Source: Siderastrea siderea
Taxonomy: Eukaryota > Cnidaria > Anthozoa > Scleractinia > Rhizangiidae
Assembly: GCA_964030785.1 (NCBI GenBank)
Contig: OZ034966.1
Location: forward strand, 2,667,701-2,731,700
Direction of reading: 5' to 3'
DNA length: 64,000 nucleotides
In this document: positions 10,701 through 23,000 of the stretch, piece after piece
Numbering within the stretch: position 1 is the stretch's first letter
Layout of the letters: every line of letters begins with the position of its first letter
Position numbers and translations under genes: made by a program
Notes under the pieces: generated by a model
What the model saw: only the letters and a program-made list of their open reading frames with translations
Database searches by the model: none
What the model was told of the DNA's origin: nothing

Positions 10701-13700
10701 CAAGAATTTATTTTCAATGCCACTTACAGAATGATTTTGTTGGGAGTAATTAACTTAATGTTGACCATGAACTTGGTAAGATCAAGCCTTAATACCTTAA
10801 CACAAAAGCACAGCGACAATGGCAGAGTACAAACAAAGAGCAGGAAAGAGACAAACGTCAGCACATAATCACATATGCCACGGCTCTCAGATGAACCACC
10901 ACCTGTCAATACAATAATAAATTAATCACTTTTACATTTTATGATCTTGATCACAAATTATCTGTTTAGCCTGTTGCCAATTAATTATATTATCACTTTA
11001 TTCCAGCCTGCTGTTTCTGTCTGTTTCTAAAAAATATTATGAATGATCAGAGAATTTTGCTGAACAACAAGATACTACACTACAAAACCACATGACGATT
11101 ACCATTGCCATCGACACCTGAACCTGAAAAGAGATATAGTCACTGTAAGAACAACATTGGTGACATGTATCACTGTTACGTGCACCACTGGCCACAAAAT
11201 GGCACTTAAGTTGCCAAAATTACTGGCAATACATGAGAAAACTTCATATAAGAACCTTGCAGATTTATGTGTAGGACTTAAATTATTCATCCAGAACCCC
11301 AACACATAAGAAACTGGTGTAGCCAGAAGAAACTGTTGTAAGTTCAACAACATTGGTGATGATACATACATCCCTCTATTAGCGCAACATTCAGATAATA
11401 CATGTACCACTGTAACAGAGGGTTTGTGACAATACCTTAACACTAAGTACATTGCGACAGGATTGATGACAATACATGTATCAAAGCAAGCACAACACTG
11501 GTGACAATTGATGAATCAATGTGCGTGCAGGACTGGAGACAATATATGTATCAATGTAAGTCCATCAGTAAAGGTGACAGTATGTCAATATCAATATTAA
11601 TCTAAGAACAACATTGGTCACAACATATATACCACTGTAAGTATGATGCTGTGACAATATAATTACATTTTACTGTGAGTACTAGACCAGTGACAATAGA
11701 TGTATTACAATGAGTACAGGATTGGAGACAATACATTTATCAATCTAAGTACAACATTGGTGACAATATAGGTATCACTGTAAGTAAAACATTGGTGACA
11801 ATACAGGTATCACTGCAAGTATTTCACTGGTAACAATACAAGTATCACTGTAAGTACAACACTGCTGGAAATACATATATCATTGTAAGCACATTTATGG
11901 TGGCAATACATGTAGCAATGAAAGTAGAGCACTGGTGGTAATACATGTATTAATGTGAGTACAACAACATTGGCAACAATACATGTATCATCACTGTAAG
12001 TAACAAAATTGGTGACTAAATGAATCACTACACAACAATATTGGCGACAGTGCATGCACCACTCTAAGTACAACATTTGTGACTATATGATTGTATCATT
12101 GTAATTAAACATTGATTGTCAGTGTCAAATGAATATAATTACAACGTTGGTGACTCTATAAGTCTTACTAAACTTAGTCCAACATGGGTAACAGTCAGTC
12201 ACTAAACAAGAAACGGCTTAAATTTGTGCAAGACAGTGAGTATTAAAATAGCAATAACAAACATGCTTTTTTCTTATCACTATATTATTTTTTATTCCCA
12301 TGTAACAAAGCAATGAAAACATTGTCAAATTGATGCAACCTTCCCATTTTGATGTCACAGAACTATCAACTTTCCGTAACGTTTCCGTTTTTCTCCCTAG
12401 CCTGGCTTTTTGAACTGCTAATAATTAACGCTTTGGCTCCAATTCGCCACCACTCCTCGGAAAAAGTCAATTTCTTGACCTCTAGTTAGGCACTGCACGT
12501 CAAATTTCCTGCTTTGCCAAGCAGCAAGGAATACTGTTTATTAAAGTTTCGAATTGATCGGTACATCAGGACTCGTTAGATCTTATTAACGTAAGCTCAA
12601 AATAAATTTGAGAAACTTAAGTGCCGTTTTTTGTACAGCTTGCTGAAAAACTGCATATTTGCCCCCTGGGTTTTCAATTTTTTTTTCTTTACACTTTGAA
12701 GATTTAAAATTTTAAAAAGTGTTTCCGCAGGCGTCGAACGCAGGGAAGTTTTAATTGCACATTATAAATTACTGAAGTTCACCGTCTGTGAAGTTCTTGT
12801 CGCAATCTTTCATTACTTTGAAAGGCAACATCTTTTCACGATGAATATTTTTATTAAGAGTACAACAAAATTCATTGCCTCTCTTATAAATATAAATTAA
12901 TTTTGTGAAGACATTGGCCCCACGCTGTTTAGCTTCTTAGCTTAATTAGAACCTCATTGGTGAAACTAAGGAAAGGTAATTTAGACATCTCACAATTTTT
13001 TGCACTTAAGGCTAAAACACGAAAACCGCTCATAAGGTTTTTCCCTTATCGAATATTTTTGGAACTATCATTAAGAATTGAAAAGGTGACAGACGAAGAT
13101 GTGCATATTTTAATAACTTGCACGGCTTCAAGATGCTGTTTTTACGTGCAGTGTATATAGTGACTCAATGTACTACGGTTTGTGAGAAAACGATGTAAAA
13201 TTTTACCGTTGTGCGTTTTTGAAATAAACGTTTTTCCAGGAACAACTTCAAAGAGAAAAAATCTAAAACGATATCACGCGTATGTAAAATAAGCTTAACT
13301 TTTACTGGTAGACAACTTTGGCATATTTTAAAATGTTCGTAGGTGTTTAATTTGTTGTCAAGCAAAACAAAAATTCTGCAGTTGTAATAACCTTAAGTTG
13401 CAAAATGCGAGGTAAAAGAACACTTTCAAGACGAAAAAGTTTTCACCCAAAAAAAACATTCAGACGAAAATTCTCCGAACCGAGTTCGGGTAATCCTCAA
13501 GTTGCGAATTTGTAACTCGAGACATCGGGCGAATACCCGATCAGGTTGAAAAGATTAATACCCAAACAAACAGCTTAAATGTGAGTTTTCATGCAGTGGT
13601 ACATTTAGTACAAACAACAAACAAACGTTACAGGTATACAGAGTTAAAGTGATAACTTACTTGGCTCTGAAAACGCGTTTTCTTTAGGCTTCAGTTCCAT
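7754..13700 (-). CDS. STOM: Stomatin (SPFH/band-7 membrane scaffold protein), 9 exons
   Basis: Spliced minus-strand exons: 13661-13700, 11103-11123, 10796-10902, 9949-10021, 9746-9828, 9178-9381, 8680-8735, 8345-8423, 7754-7951. All junctions are GT/AG and all phases agree, giving 286 residues; vertebrate stomatin has about 288. The order is a short polar N-terminus, one hydrophobic hairpin ([20 protein letters not shown]), the band-7 start [20 protein letters not shown], the SPFH core ([30 protein letters not shown]), the coiled-coil [15 protein letters not shown], and the family C-terminus [20 protein letters not shown]. Stomatins sit in the inner leaflet of membranes, oligomerise in cholesterol-rich domains and modulate ion channels; that role is inferred from the family. 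Exon 2 is only 21 nt. The symbol reflects family identity; stomatin-like paralogues cannot be fully excluded. Confidence 0.93.
10408..10421. repeat. Poly-C tract in a stomatin intron
   Basis: A run of about 12 C residues in the intron between exons 3 and 4 of the stomatin gene. A poly-G run of similar length follows at about 10,593-10,605 in the same intron. Both could form non-B structures. Confidence 0.8.
11140..12190. repeat. ~35-bp minisatellite in stomatin intron 1
   Basis: A degenerate tandem array of roughly 25-30 units like gtatcactgtaagtacaaca plus ttggtgacaatac. Neighbouring starts at 11,771, 11,806, 11,841 and 11,877 show a 35-36 bp period. The array begins about 15 bases upstream, in gene orientation, of the 21-nt second exon. 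Open frames in it are artefacts of the repeat. Confidence 0.85.
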
Positions 13701-15276
13701 ATGCATTCACCTTAACCCTCGCCGCTACGCTGGAAGTCACGTGACGCAAGCAGGTGTTCCAATATGAAGGCTGCATTATATTCACTTACAAGATTTTTGA
13801 GCTATTTTGTCTACAAAATAGCCTCATAGTCGGCGTGCAGCCTCAAGTTTCTGGGAAGGTTGGTTCTTTGGTTGGTTCTTTTTTGGGTGGCCAATGTTCG
13901 GCATTCCCGACGACTGTCGAATTTTACCGAAAGGCTAGTTGTCGGGGCCGGAACAAAAATGCAAATGAGAACGCACGGAAAATTCTGCTACTAAAGCGAC
14001 ACTACGAAAGTGTCCTGATTTCATTCGCTTGATGTTGGATATTTATATATCAAATAGAAATGGCTGGCTTCCTTGTGGTAGACTTCCTTAGAAAACGAAT
14101 CGTCAGCACAAACCCGGTTTACACGTGAGCGGAAGCGAGTTCTAGTAAATAATCCTCTGTACGCATGCGCACAACTTACGTTTTGAGTTATATGGTTCAA
14201 CTTTAGAGTGTGAGAAATAACATGACTTCTCTGCAGGGATGTCCCATAGTAAATGATGGTAAATAGATGGCAAATAGTTTGAAGGTATAAAATGGGCAGA
14301 ATCGTGAATTTCGAACTAAAACGAATTATTGTTCGCACCTTTTGGTAGGTTTTAAAATTAATGCCCATGCCACTCAATCACTAGGTCCGTCAAAGGCACA
14401 AGGTCGACAAGGAAAAACATTGTATGGGTGGCATAAACGTTGCTCGTACGTGCGACTTGCTAAGCACAAAGTTAGAGGTGACTTATCAGAGAAATGGGTT
14501 TCTGGTTAGGCTGCGTGGCGGTAGCGGGATTGTTTGTACAAAGTTTGAGCGGAAAGATCAGCAGACAATCAAATCAAATCAAATCAAAACAATTATCACC
14601 TCCAATACGAAGACAAAAACGCAACAGCTCTACGCAAGATTCGTTTCACAGTCTTATAGACACAAACATCGGTTATCATTTTTCAGATTACGAAAAACGC
14701 ACAAATTTACTCATTCCCCGCTTCCTTTTAAGTTTTACTCAACTCTAGCTGCCACGAAAGCCAATAAAAAGCGCCGAAAACGAACTTATGACAGTCTCCT
14801 GAAAGTCTCGTGACTCGCCATTGAACTTTGTCTCATCACATGTTTGTACGTGACAAAACACCACTTGTTTACACAAAACAGTAATCTGATCTCACGCTCA
14901 ATCAACATAACACGTTCTTTACACGTGAAACGACCCACACTAAACATCATCACATGACTGCCTGGCCCTACGATAAAATCCCCCCCGGACCTATTAAAGC
15001 ACAATTTGGCCTTGAGTTGATCACGTGTACTCCACCTGATAAAATTCACGTTGTTTACCACACAGGCCAACCACTCCATTATTCTCGAATTCGCTCATTT
15101 AAAATTCCAACGATTCCTTTGCCCATTACCACCTCTCTACATAACAAAACATCCTTTGATATTATTTTCACCCAATTTTGTATCTTACTTTCACATCAAA
15201 ACGCTCATCAAAACAAAATTTATTCGCTAAACACAACCACTGATTTTTATGTAGCTTCAGCGAAGCTGAGACCACT
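13701..15276. other. Upstream flank of stomatin; no gene seen
   Basis: No exon with splice signals or family similarity was recognised. The open frames at 14,424-14,813 and 14,954-15,325 have unstructured composition and no initiation or splice context. The first 50 bases should contain the promoter and 5' UTR of the stomatin transcript that starts at the 13,661 exon; no clear TATA box was identified. Confidence 0.5.
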
Positions 15277-15850
15277 ACCGTGTGGCACCAATATTTTTGC
15301 GGGAGTTAAATTTTGTGAATGGTGATTTTTTTTTGTGTGTTTTGCAGGACTAATCTTTGCGATTGGGGAAACTGTTTATTCTTCTTGGAATTAATTTTTG
15401 CGATTTTCCGGAAGCCGCCTTCTATTTGTAATTATAACATTCTCGTTTTTTGAGTATAAACAATCGAATGCAGGTGGACAACATGCAGATGTATAACATG
15501 TTAAATCAGTTAATCAATGGAGTACCTTCAGACGATCCTTTTCTTTAAAGCTTTTAACAGCTTATTACTTGTAATGTACCGACTGCAATTTCATCGTTTT
15601 ATTTCTGAATGGTTTGCTTCTAATTTCGTTTTATTTTTGAACGAAAGAGACGGTTAAAGTAAATGGGCACCAACATAATATTACATGACATGTAAAAGGC
15701 GATGTTTGTATATAAATTTCGACAATGGAGTAAATTTTTGCGGAAATAATTTTTTTCCGCGGGAACTTTTTTTTGCGGATCGTGAAAAATCCGCGAAAAT
15801 CATAAAAATTTGAATCCCGAAAAAATTAGTGCCACAGTCAACCACACGGT
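15277..15850. mobile_element. Inverted-repeat element, MITE-like, ~575 bp
   Basis: The left end accgtgtggcaccaatattt and the right end aattagtgccacagtcaacc/acacggt are imperfect inverted copies. Both ends continue into repeats of the type tttttgcgg/ccgcgaaaa, so the similarity extends some 100 bp inward. There is no coding sequence inside. Confidence 0.6.
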
Positions 15851-17549
15851 ATGTCAGCACGTGCAATGTTTCTGGCTTTTTTGTCAGTTTGCTACGTGAC
15901 TAGTCACGCAAGACTTGCACAAGACACACAATGGCATGATCTTTTCTAACAAGGCACGCTTATTACTCGATTTTAGCCGTGTGTTCCTAAATGTAAGTCC
16001 GTGTGAAATAATGTGGAAAATAAAACAGAGCTTACCTATATATTTGTCTGGATACGGGAGTTGCCACGTTCGTCAAGCATGATGTCACGCAAGAAGAAGA
16101 CGTACGTGACTCTCAAGATCGGCTATTCTCTTCTGGTTCAAACATTACAGAATTAATTTTTGTGACAAGTTACGCTTCCTACTAGATCCAAAATATTTGT
16201 CCATGGAAAAATATTCTTTCCATTAGAAAGCCACAAAATTAAATTTCAATCCATTGAGCTGCCGAGAAACATCTGAGAATGAGCTTCAGAAAGGGCTGTT
16301 TTGTATTATTTTGTTTGTCCCATATTCACACTGTTGTCAGATATTTTACAGATTTTATCTCACTTTCTTCTTGTTTTGTCGTCATTTGAAGCCACACTTG
16401 TACGCATTAGCGTACCATCTATTGATCAACGACGCATACGAATTCGAAACCACTAATATAAACTCAAACATTGATCTTTGATCACCCTCAAATCTGTAAG
16501 AAGCCCTGGGAACGAGGTTGCACAATATCGGACACAGCTCCACTTATAAGGTAAACTCTGTCTAAAAACCAATACTTTTCGAATGCTCAACGCTACTCAA
16601 ATAACCAACATCACAGTAGTGTACCTTGGTACACGCACGTTCATTCAATAACCATTTCCGTACCTCTCATTGACAGCTACAAAATAGCTCACGCACGCTT
16701 TGCGTGCCTATGTTTACAATTAGATGTAATATGTCAAAACCTTATCATCTAGGTTTTTGTATGCAGACAACTAATCGTCATTACCCACGATTATCGTCGC
16801 CTAGGACCGCTTTAAACTCAGCATCTAAGTTCTAAATGACCTTCGAGCAATTTTACCACTGAGAGAGAATAATCGAATGGGGTATGAATTATGCATTGGA
16901 AAACAAGAATCGGGTTTTGTAAAAATCCCTTGGAAAAGTGAAAGCGGAGTCGGTGAAGAAAGTGCGAAAAGCCACTTGGACCGTGTTCGCATCGTCAGTC
17001 CAGCACCGTGTTCGAAGTGTTCGCATCGTCAGTCCAAGGTTGTCTTAAAACCTTACATAAACGTTTTCGTATGGTTTTCGCGTGTCCTCTCTATTAAAAC
17101 GCACAACACATGTTAATAGATTTTTCGCCTGTCGTCTACGGTAAGGTCTCGTCCACACTGATGCGTTTTTGTGTGCAAACACATAGCCTTAACCCGCTTT
17201 CGAGTCTACACAAGGAGACTATCGAAAAGCTTTTAAAAAGTGGTCTTTTGAAAGCGCGTCGATTTTACAGGTCGCAAATTTACAAAAATTTTGGAGCCGT
17301 GACAAAATATGTACAGTAACTCTTACAACAAACATTAGCAAGGTGTTTTCTATGTGCAGAAAGTCGTAGCCGCGCAATATGAAACCGTTCTGTACAACCG
17401 ATTACCGGTGTTTATACATAATCGTACGATTTTGCCGTCGTAGAACACAACTTTGGTCGAGCCATGGTGCGTCGAGCCAAGCTTACGTATAGCCATGTAT
17501 ATTAAAGACCTTTTGGGTTTGAAATTTGCTATTTGGGCCTTTCTTGAGG
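15851..17549. other. No gene seen; short direct duplication at 16,983-17,037
   Basis: The 20-base word gtgttcgcatcgtcagtcca occurs twice 35 bases apart around 16,983-17,037. Nothing else in this stretch resembles a gene, and the open frames lack splice signals or family features. Confidence 0.5.
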
Positions 17550-18330
17550 CAGTGTTCGACACTAACGCTTGCCCACTTGCCAAGGGCAACAAAAATAACA
17601 CGCTGGGCAAGTAAAATTCCAGCACCACTTGCCCAATCGGGCAAGTAGTTTTTGTTCTTGTCTGGCAAGAATTAAACTCAAGAAAAGTTTATTGAGAAGC
17701 CTTTGTTGTGAATAGTATTTACTTATTAAGGATTCAATCTTTTGGAGCATTTTCACAGCAAAAGGTTGAAAAGGGGTCATTCCGAACAAGATATAATGAA
17801 ACCTTCGATCATCTTCTTCGTTGCTTCCATGTTTTAGCGCACGCAAGGTATGATCGGTAAACTTCTAAGCCCAGTTTCCACGCGCGGCCAAATATGTTTC
17901 GTCTTTGCATTCCAAACAAATTTGGTGTTCGTTCTGAAAATGAGTCTGTTTCAATTCGGGTTTTCAAGGTAAACACGGAAGGAAAATGATAAGGAAGATG
18001 CCGAAGCATCCCCACTAGCTAAAGAGAAAAGGTTGAAGGAAGTGTCAACAGAAAAGCCTGGAAAAAGCGAAAGCAAGCGACGAAGATACCAAACCTCGTG
18101 GGAGAAAGATTTCCCATGGCTCGAATTTGAGGAGGAGAACAAAATGCGATGTAAAATCTTCTTAATAAAATGTATGTTAAAACCTGAGGTAAAGAAATAG
18201 ACATTGGGCAATGGATTCAACTGGGATGCTTACTAGGTGGCGGGCAATCAAAACAAACACATGGGCAACTAAAATTGGAGACCTGGTTGCCCAAAGCGCA
18301 AATTAGCAGGAAAGTTAGTGTCGAACACTG
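17550..18330. mobile_element. Non-autonomous DNA transposon with CAGTG termini (hAT-like), ~780 bp
   Basis: The left end cagtgttcgacactaac at 17,550 and its exact complement ending at 18,330 form 17-bp terminal inverted repeats. CAGTG ends are typical of hAT elements, but the 8-base flanks (tcttgagg and ttgggggc) match only partly, so the superfamily is tentative. The word gggcaagt recurs inside. No intact transposase is present. Confidence 0.7.
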
Positions 18331-18854
18331 TTGGGGGCTTGACATAACGGAACGATTTTGGCAGGACTTTTTTTGGGTTGATAAAAAGCGTGCGATCAGG
18401 TAAAACGCCCCTGCCTTATTTCAGGTAGAAAACTTGTACAATAAGAGAAATTCAAAACAAAATTCCGGCGTTTGGCTTCCCTGGTACGTGTAAACAAAGG
18501 CCTTTACGGAAGAAAGCCCCATTGGTACTGTCTCGTATAAACCAATGTAGCTTTTGGCCCCGTCCACGCACGTATCCGTGAACTATCAAAATTGAGATTT
18601 TTTTATTCGACTAGTCCTTACGTTCAGTCATATACAAAGACTGAACGATTGAAGCGCACCAAGAACGAAAATGTTCAAAAACACTGTCCAAATTATTATT
18701 ATAATAAACAATAATATTATAAATATAATACTCAATTGACCACTCCCGTGACTGAGAGGTTTTTCAGGAACAATGAAACAAATAATCGAAATAAAACTAA
18801 CACATCACACCAGACCTCCAGGTAGTCGGAGCGGGACTTGATCCGAGACTTCCA

Positions 18855-18856
18855 GG

Positions 18857-18934
<78 letters not shown>

Positions 18935-19010
18935 ACTTTATTTAAGTGTCGAACCACTAGCAAATTACAGGTGATTCACTAATTGGGGACACTGCAAAAA
19001 AATACTCTAA
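18855..19010 (-). mobile_element. LINE 3' tail ending in a (GAT)n microsatellite
   Basis: On the minus strand the sequence reads agtgtccccaattagtgaat, then gacacttaaataaagttg, then about 25 copies of ATG/GAT ending at 18,855. A second copy of the same unit with a TATC-type tail is at 44,216-44,283. A conserved 3' end followed by a locus-specific simple repeat is how CR1/L2-type LINEs end. Only the last ~90 bases are present. The long Met run readable here is not a gene. Confidence 0.65.
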
Positions 19011-19155
19011 AAGAAATACTACATTAATACTATATTATAGAAATAGTATATACATAAAGAATGCTGCTGCTGTCCGACAAAATATACCATACTTTTACGT
19101 AGGACAAATAATAGGTTTGGAGTCCAGTGCCCTATAGACTGTCCCAGCACAGGTA

Positions 19156-19540
19156 ACCAAAGCGTAATATGAGAGTTTGTATGGAGCTAAAATTCGATCG
19201 AAAATAGTCGTCGGTTTTCCGCCGAAAATACATTAAAATCAAAATAAAGTTTCAAAAACCTTACCTGTTGTGTGTTTGCTGTGTTTGTGTCGCTTTTCCG
19301 AACTTCTGGAAACGATGCGACGGGTTAGTACGTGACATGCTATCGCATCTACCGTTAAGCAGAAAATCGCTCAACACGGCCTCCAGAAGCTCGGAAAAGC
19401 GACAAAAACACAGCAAACATACAACAGGTAGGGTTTTTCAAACTTTATTTTGATTTTAATGTATTTTCGGCGGAAAACCGCCGATTATTTTCGATCGCCG
19501 GAATTTCAGCTCCATACAAACTCTCATATTACGCTTTGGT
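19156..19540. mobile_element. Foldback MITE, ~385 bp, arms ~170 bp
   Basis: The left end accaaagcgtaatatgagag and its complement at the right end extend through nearly the whole element (for example tgtatggagct, gaaaatacattaaaatcaaa, cgcttttccga on both arms), leaving a central spacer of about 50 bases. Flanks are gta and tta, consistent with a TA or TTA target. A transcript of this locus would form a very long hairpin. Confidence 0.85.
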
Positions 19541-19562
19541 TTAATACCTCTTGTTCCAGCGT

Positions 19563-20044
19563 AACCTGCGATCAGGCCGAATTAGGGGCTGTTTACATGG
19601 AGGGAGGAAGATCCTAGCACTAGGAAGATCCTAGAAAGCGAAACAAATTTTCGTTTAGTTTACATGCAGAAATTTCGGTCGGGATGGTTGCTGGAAATCA
19701 AATAAAACTGTCGGCCTTTAGCAGCTGAACGCTCGGCCGCCGTCCCTAGTACTAGGAACTGCCGAACGAAGGTAGTTTACATGGTGCTGGGATCTTCCTA
19801 GCGCTAGGATCTTCCTATCTCTCAGCTAGGAAGATCCTAGCGCTAGAAAGATCATAGCGCTAGGTCCAAATACAACATTTTGCATGTAAACTGAATACAG
19901 AAAACATATGGCGCTAGGATGATCCGCCTTCAGTTCTAGGATCTTCCTAGCGCTAGGATCTTCCTCCCTCCATGTAAACAGCCCCTTTTTCTCTCGCCTG
20001 AATGTTTCACCGAGCAAAACGAAAACAGAGCCTGATCGCAGGTT
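19563..20044. mobile_element. Outer MITE interrupted by a second MITE
   Basis: The 15-bp ends aacctgcgatcaggc (19,563-19,577) and its exact complement (20,030-20,044) enclose another complete inverted-repeat element. Removing the inner unit leaves a short element of roughly 80 bp. This is a clear nested insertion. Confidence 0.65.
19585..19985. mobile_element. Inner MITE, ~400 bp, with reiterated cctagcgctagg words
   Basis: The left end ggggctgtttacatggaggg and its complement at 19,950-19,985 are near-perfect terminal inverted repeats of about 35 bp. Inside, the palindromic word cctagcgctagg and gatcttcctag recur many times, so the element can fold in several ways. No coding content. Confidence 0.8.
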
Positions 20045-20920
20045 TGTCCTAGACTCGCAGACAGCAGAGACGGCAAAAATCAGTAAGGGACCGCGAAAAC
20101 AAGACGGGTCGCATCTGGGATCTGGCGGTTTTCGCGCTTTTTTTTTTTTTCATTCGCGTTTCGTCCTATCTCGGAGCCTGGAACCTGGAACAGTACAACC
20201 GGAATGTTTTATTACCAGTCTGGTGGCCCAACAACCACATGGGCTTTTAAAAAGGTTGGGGGAGGGGGATAGAAAGCTTATTCCCTGAATTTTAGGGTAT
20301 TCAAAAAAATCCGATAAGCTGTTACCACTGTGCGGGCCTTCGTGTGGACAGAGGAAAATGTAGATTTAGAACGCTGGCACCATGCGAACAAAATGGGGAA
20401 ACCGAATTACTGTAGACAGGTAAAGTGACAATTGTCCGATTCGTTATATTTCATGAAGACCAGAAACTACAAATTTAACTATCACACAAGACGAGTTATG
20501 TTAAACTTACAAGACTAACGATGAGTACACTTTACTGAGTGCTCTCACCACGGCATCATCCTTGCTCCCCAGTGGATATGGTGACTATATCCAACACAGA
20601 AAGTACCACCTCATATCCAACACGAGTCCGTGGAAAAATCGTTAAGTGTACACAATGTGAATTAATACGAATCTCCTCATACGAAAAATGTTGTTTGTAG
20701 CAAATGACAGTAACCAATAAAAACATTGTAGGGCCTGACACGGCACGGCATGACCAATATTGGGCAGCTAGGCTGTATGTTGATCTAGACAATGAGCAGT
20801 CCTGCCTTCCACTCAGGGATAGTCAAACAAGGGTATGAGAATGCATGCAAAAGTTGCTCAACACACACGTCACAAGACATGTCCATGTGTTAGCTGACTC
20901 TTGCATGTTTGCATGTTCCT
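20045..20920. other. No gene seen
   Basis: AT/GC-mixed sequence with a poly-T run at about 20,140. No frame with splice context or family similarity was recognised. Confidence 0.5.
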
Positions 20921-20924
20921 CTTG

Positions 20925-21020
20925 GTCTACCCAAGCAGTAAAACCTGCCTGTAGACCTCCCAGAGGTCATGGGTTCGAATCCCGTTCAAGCCTGAATTTT
21001 TTCAGGTTTTCTTTTTATCA
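20925..21020 (+). repeat. tRNA-derived SINE remnant
   Basis: A perfect RNA polymerase III B box, ggttcgaatccc at 20,972-20,983, sits in a weak T-arm context (gaggtcatgggttcgaatcc). The A box region is degenerate and no acceptor stem can be drawn. A short hairpin-like cctgaattttttcagg follows. This is most likely a SINE head or decayed tRNA-like copy rather than a working tRNA gene. Confidence 0.6.
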
Positions 21021-21925
21021 GCTGCTTAAGTTGATGGGTCATCATTCATCATTTCATATTTTATCCACAGTTGACATTTATGATTATTTCACGTATTCAC
21101 TCTTAACTGCTTGAAGTGCAGTACAGATCATTTGTGATGAATCTCCAGAGCAGATAAAGAAGTGCTCTATGATGGCTGCCAGTGTTCATTTCATTTTTTC
21201 ATACGCGTTACTAACACAACTCTGTAGTTACTTTGCTCAGCAGATAAAAAATGAATTATATATTTTTTACTGGAAAGAGACTTGTTGCACTCTAGCCTCT
21301 TTTTTTATTGCAATGCTAATGGTTAAATGGGGTTGGTCAGAGTCAACCTTGGATTGCATAGTTGATCTCACTGCCCCCCTCCCCCACCCCCTTGACCCAA
21401 ACAGTTCCCAGTATCAACACATCTTCCCCTATCCCCACCCCCACCCCCGACCAAACCAAATCAAACAAAATTGCAAAAATTATAGAAATCTGGATCAAAC
21501 GATCAGTTAAACAATTTTTAAAAAGCAAATCAACATTTCATAACAACATTTACCATACTGTAGCGTTTATCCAGGTCTTGTAAAATCTTTATGAAAATAT
21601 GGGAATTCTTTACAGGTATGATTGAACAAAAATGGAATTGTTTGGGAATAATACCCACATTTTAATGGCATTCCTTACCTATGAAGAGAAATTTCACGGA
21701 ATTCTTCAGGGGCAAAGACACTTCTAAAGAAATTCTTGAGGGGTCATAGTAATTCATTGACAGAATTCTTCAGGGTTAAGGCACTTTTTAGAGGATTTCT
21801 TGAGGTGTGAAGACATTTTAAAGGATTTCTTTAGGGGTAAGGGTAAAAAAAACCCGCCATCAACAGGATTGGGGGGGGGGGAGGGGCGGCGGCAGTGGAT
21901 TTTAAATGTGATAACCCATTATGAG

Positions 21926-22060
21926 TCTCCTATAGCTCAGTGGCAGAGCATCTGGACTAGTAACAAGAAGGTCATAGGTTTGACTCCTGTTGGGAGAACT
22001 CGGATTTTTTTCCGAGTTGCCTGTGTCACTGTCACTGACTGAATAAACATCTTTCCCTTA
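21926..22060 (+). repeat. SINE with tRNA-Thr-like head
   Basis: Bases 21,926-21,998 fold as a tRNA: acceptor tctccta/tgggaga, D arm gctc/gagc with A box tagctcagtgg, anticodon loop ctagtaa (AGT, Thr-like) and T arm ataggtttgactcctgt with B box ggtttgactcc. The anticodon stem is mismatched (tctgg against acaaga). The body continues into a second hairpin, aactcgg ttttttt ccgagtt, as SINEs do. Confidence 0.65.
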
Positions 22061-22891
22061 TTATCACCAGGCTTAAAATTCATCATCACATTTATATCAA
22101 AAGCCCACTATGACACAACAGTTTCCAACGTAGACAGGTTTCTGTTGATAGTGAGGGTTTGAGGTAGCCAGTGTTTGAGATAGTGCAAGGTTGTTGTATT
22201 TAGAGAGCTCATAAGTTCTTAAATGCAGTTTTCTTCACAGTGTGATGTTTTCATAGCTGTAACCTCCCGTAAATCAAAACACATATCACAGAATCTTTGT
22301 TTGAACAGAAATTGAAATTTTAAGAATTACCGATATAAACATGTTATTTTTCCATTATTAATGCTCACGTATTTAAACATTTAGTGCGTTAATGTTCTCG
22401 CTAGAAAATTCTCTTTGCAGACTTGAAAGAATTATTTATTAATTTTATTTATAAGCTTTAATAAATGATGAAACGTGAAGCTTACATAAGCTTATATGCT
22501 CAACTGTTGAACAAAAATGCAAGAATATCATAAAAATCACCATATCTGCCATAGCAAATCAAGACAATAGTACAACAATGCTATATTTATTTACTTTTCA
22601 CCGAAAAACAAATGACAAGGAATGTCATTACTTCTAAAACTTGAAGCCCTTGTTCCAGGCGTAGGGATTATTGTACGTAAACACTGAATTAAAATCTTAC
22701 TAGCTAGTCTTCCTATTTACTCTATCAATCTGACACGATCGTTTGCAAGAGTATGGTTAGCTACCTTAAGGGACGCTAGCTTCCTGTATATCAAAACAGT
22801 ATTAAAGCTTGAAGCCAGTGTTATTGGCACACTGGAAATCAAATTCTTTGTAGTCGAGAGTTTTCGATTCGACGTGCAGACTGTCACTCAC
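22061..22891. other. No gene seen
   Basis: AT-rich sequence without coding features, on the 3' side of the candidate exon at 22,892-23,000 in its orientation. The first tens of bases below 22,892 are therefore intronic if that exon is real. Confidence 0.5.
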
Positions 22892-23000
22892 CTAACTCGG
22901 CGAGAAGCCCTTTCTCCTCCGTGTCCGCTCTCGCTGTTTGTCTGTACCCTTCAGCTACCGGGTTAAGGTGCACAGTCGTTGACGCAGAGCTAGTAGCCAT
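22892..23000 (-). CDS. Candidate first coding exon (36 residues); possible alternative stomatin first exon
   Basis: On the minus strand an ATG at 23,000 opens 36 codons beginning MATSSASTTVHLNPVAEGY and rich in charged and small residues, then meets a consensus donor G|GTGAGTGA at 22,891. The exon ends in phase 1, exactly the phase required by the 21-nt second exon of the stomatin gene 11 kb downstream on the same strand. Splicing there would give an alternative N-terminus 23 residues longer. It could equally begin an unrelated gene whose other exons I did not recognise. A divergent plus-strand gene starts 587 bp away at 23,587. Confidence 0.5.

Noticed and set aside
11810..12076. Minus-strand ORF inside the minisatellite
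   Set aside because: Periodic translation of the 35-bp unit; it lies in a stomatin intron.
14424..14813. 129-codon plus-strand ORF
   Set aside because: Composition is non-globular, overlapping ORFs exist in other frames, and no splice or promoter context supports it.
18732..18935. Minus-strand ORF starting with more than 20 Met codons
   Set aside because: It is the (ATG/CAT)n microsatellite of a LINE tail and not a gene.
21926..21998. Functional tRNA-Thr gene
   Set aside because: The anticodon stem is mispaired and the sequence continues into a SINE body.
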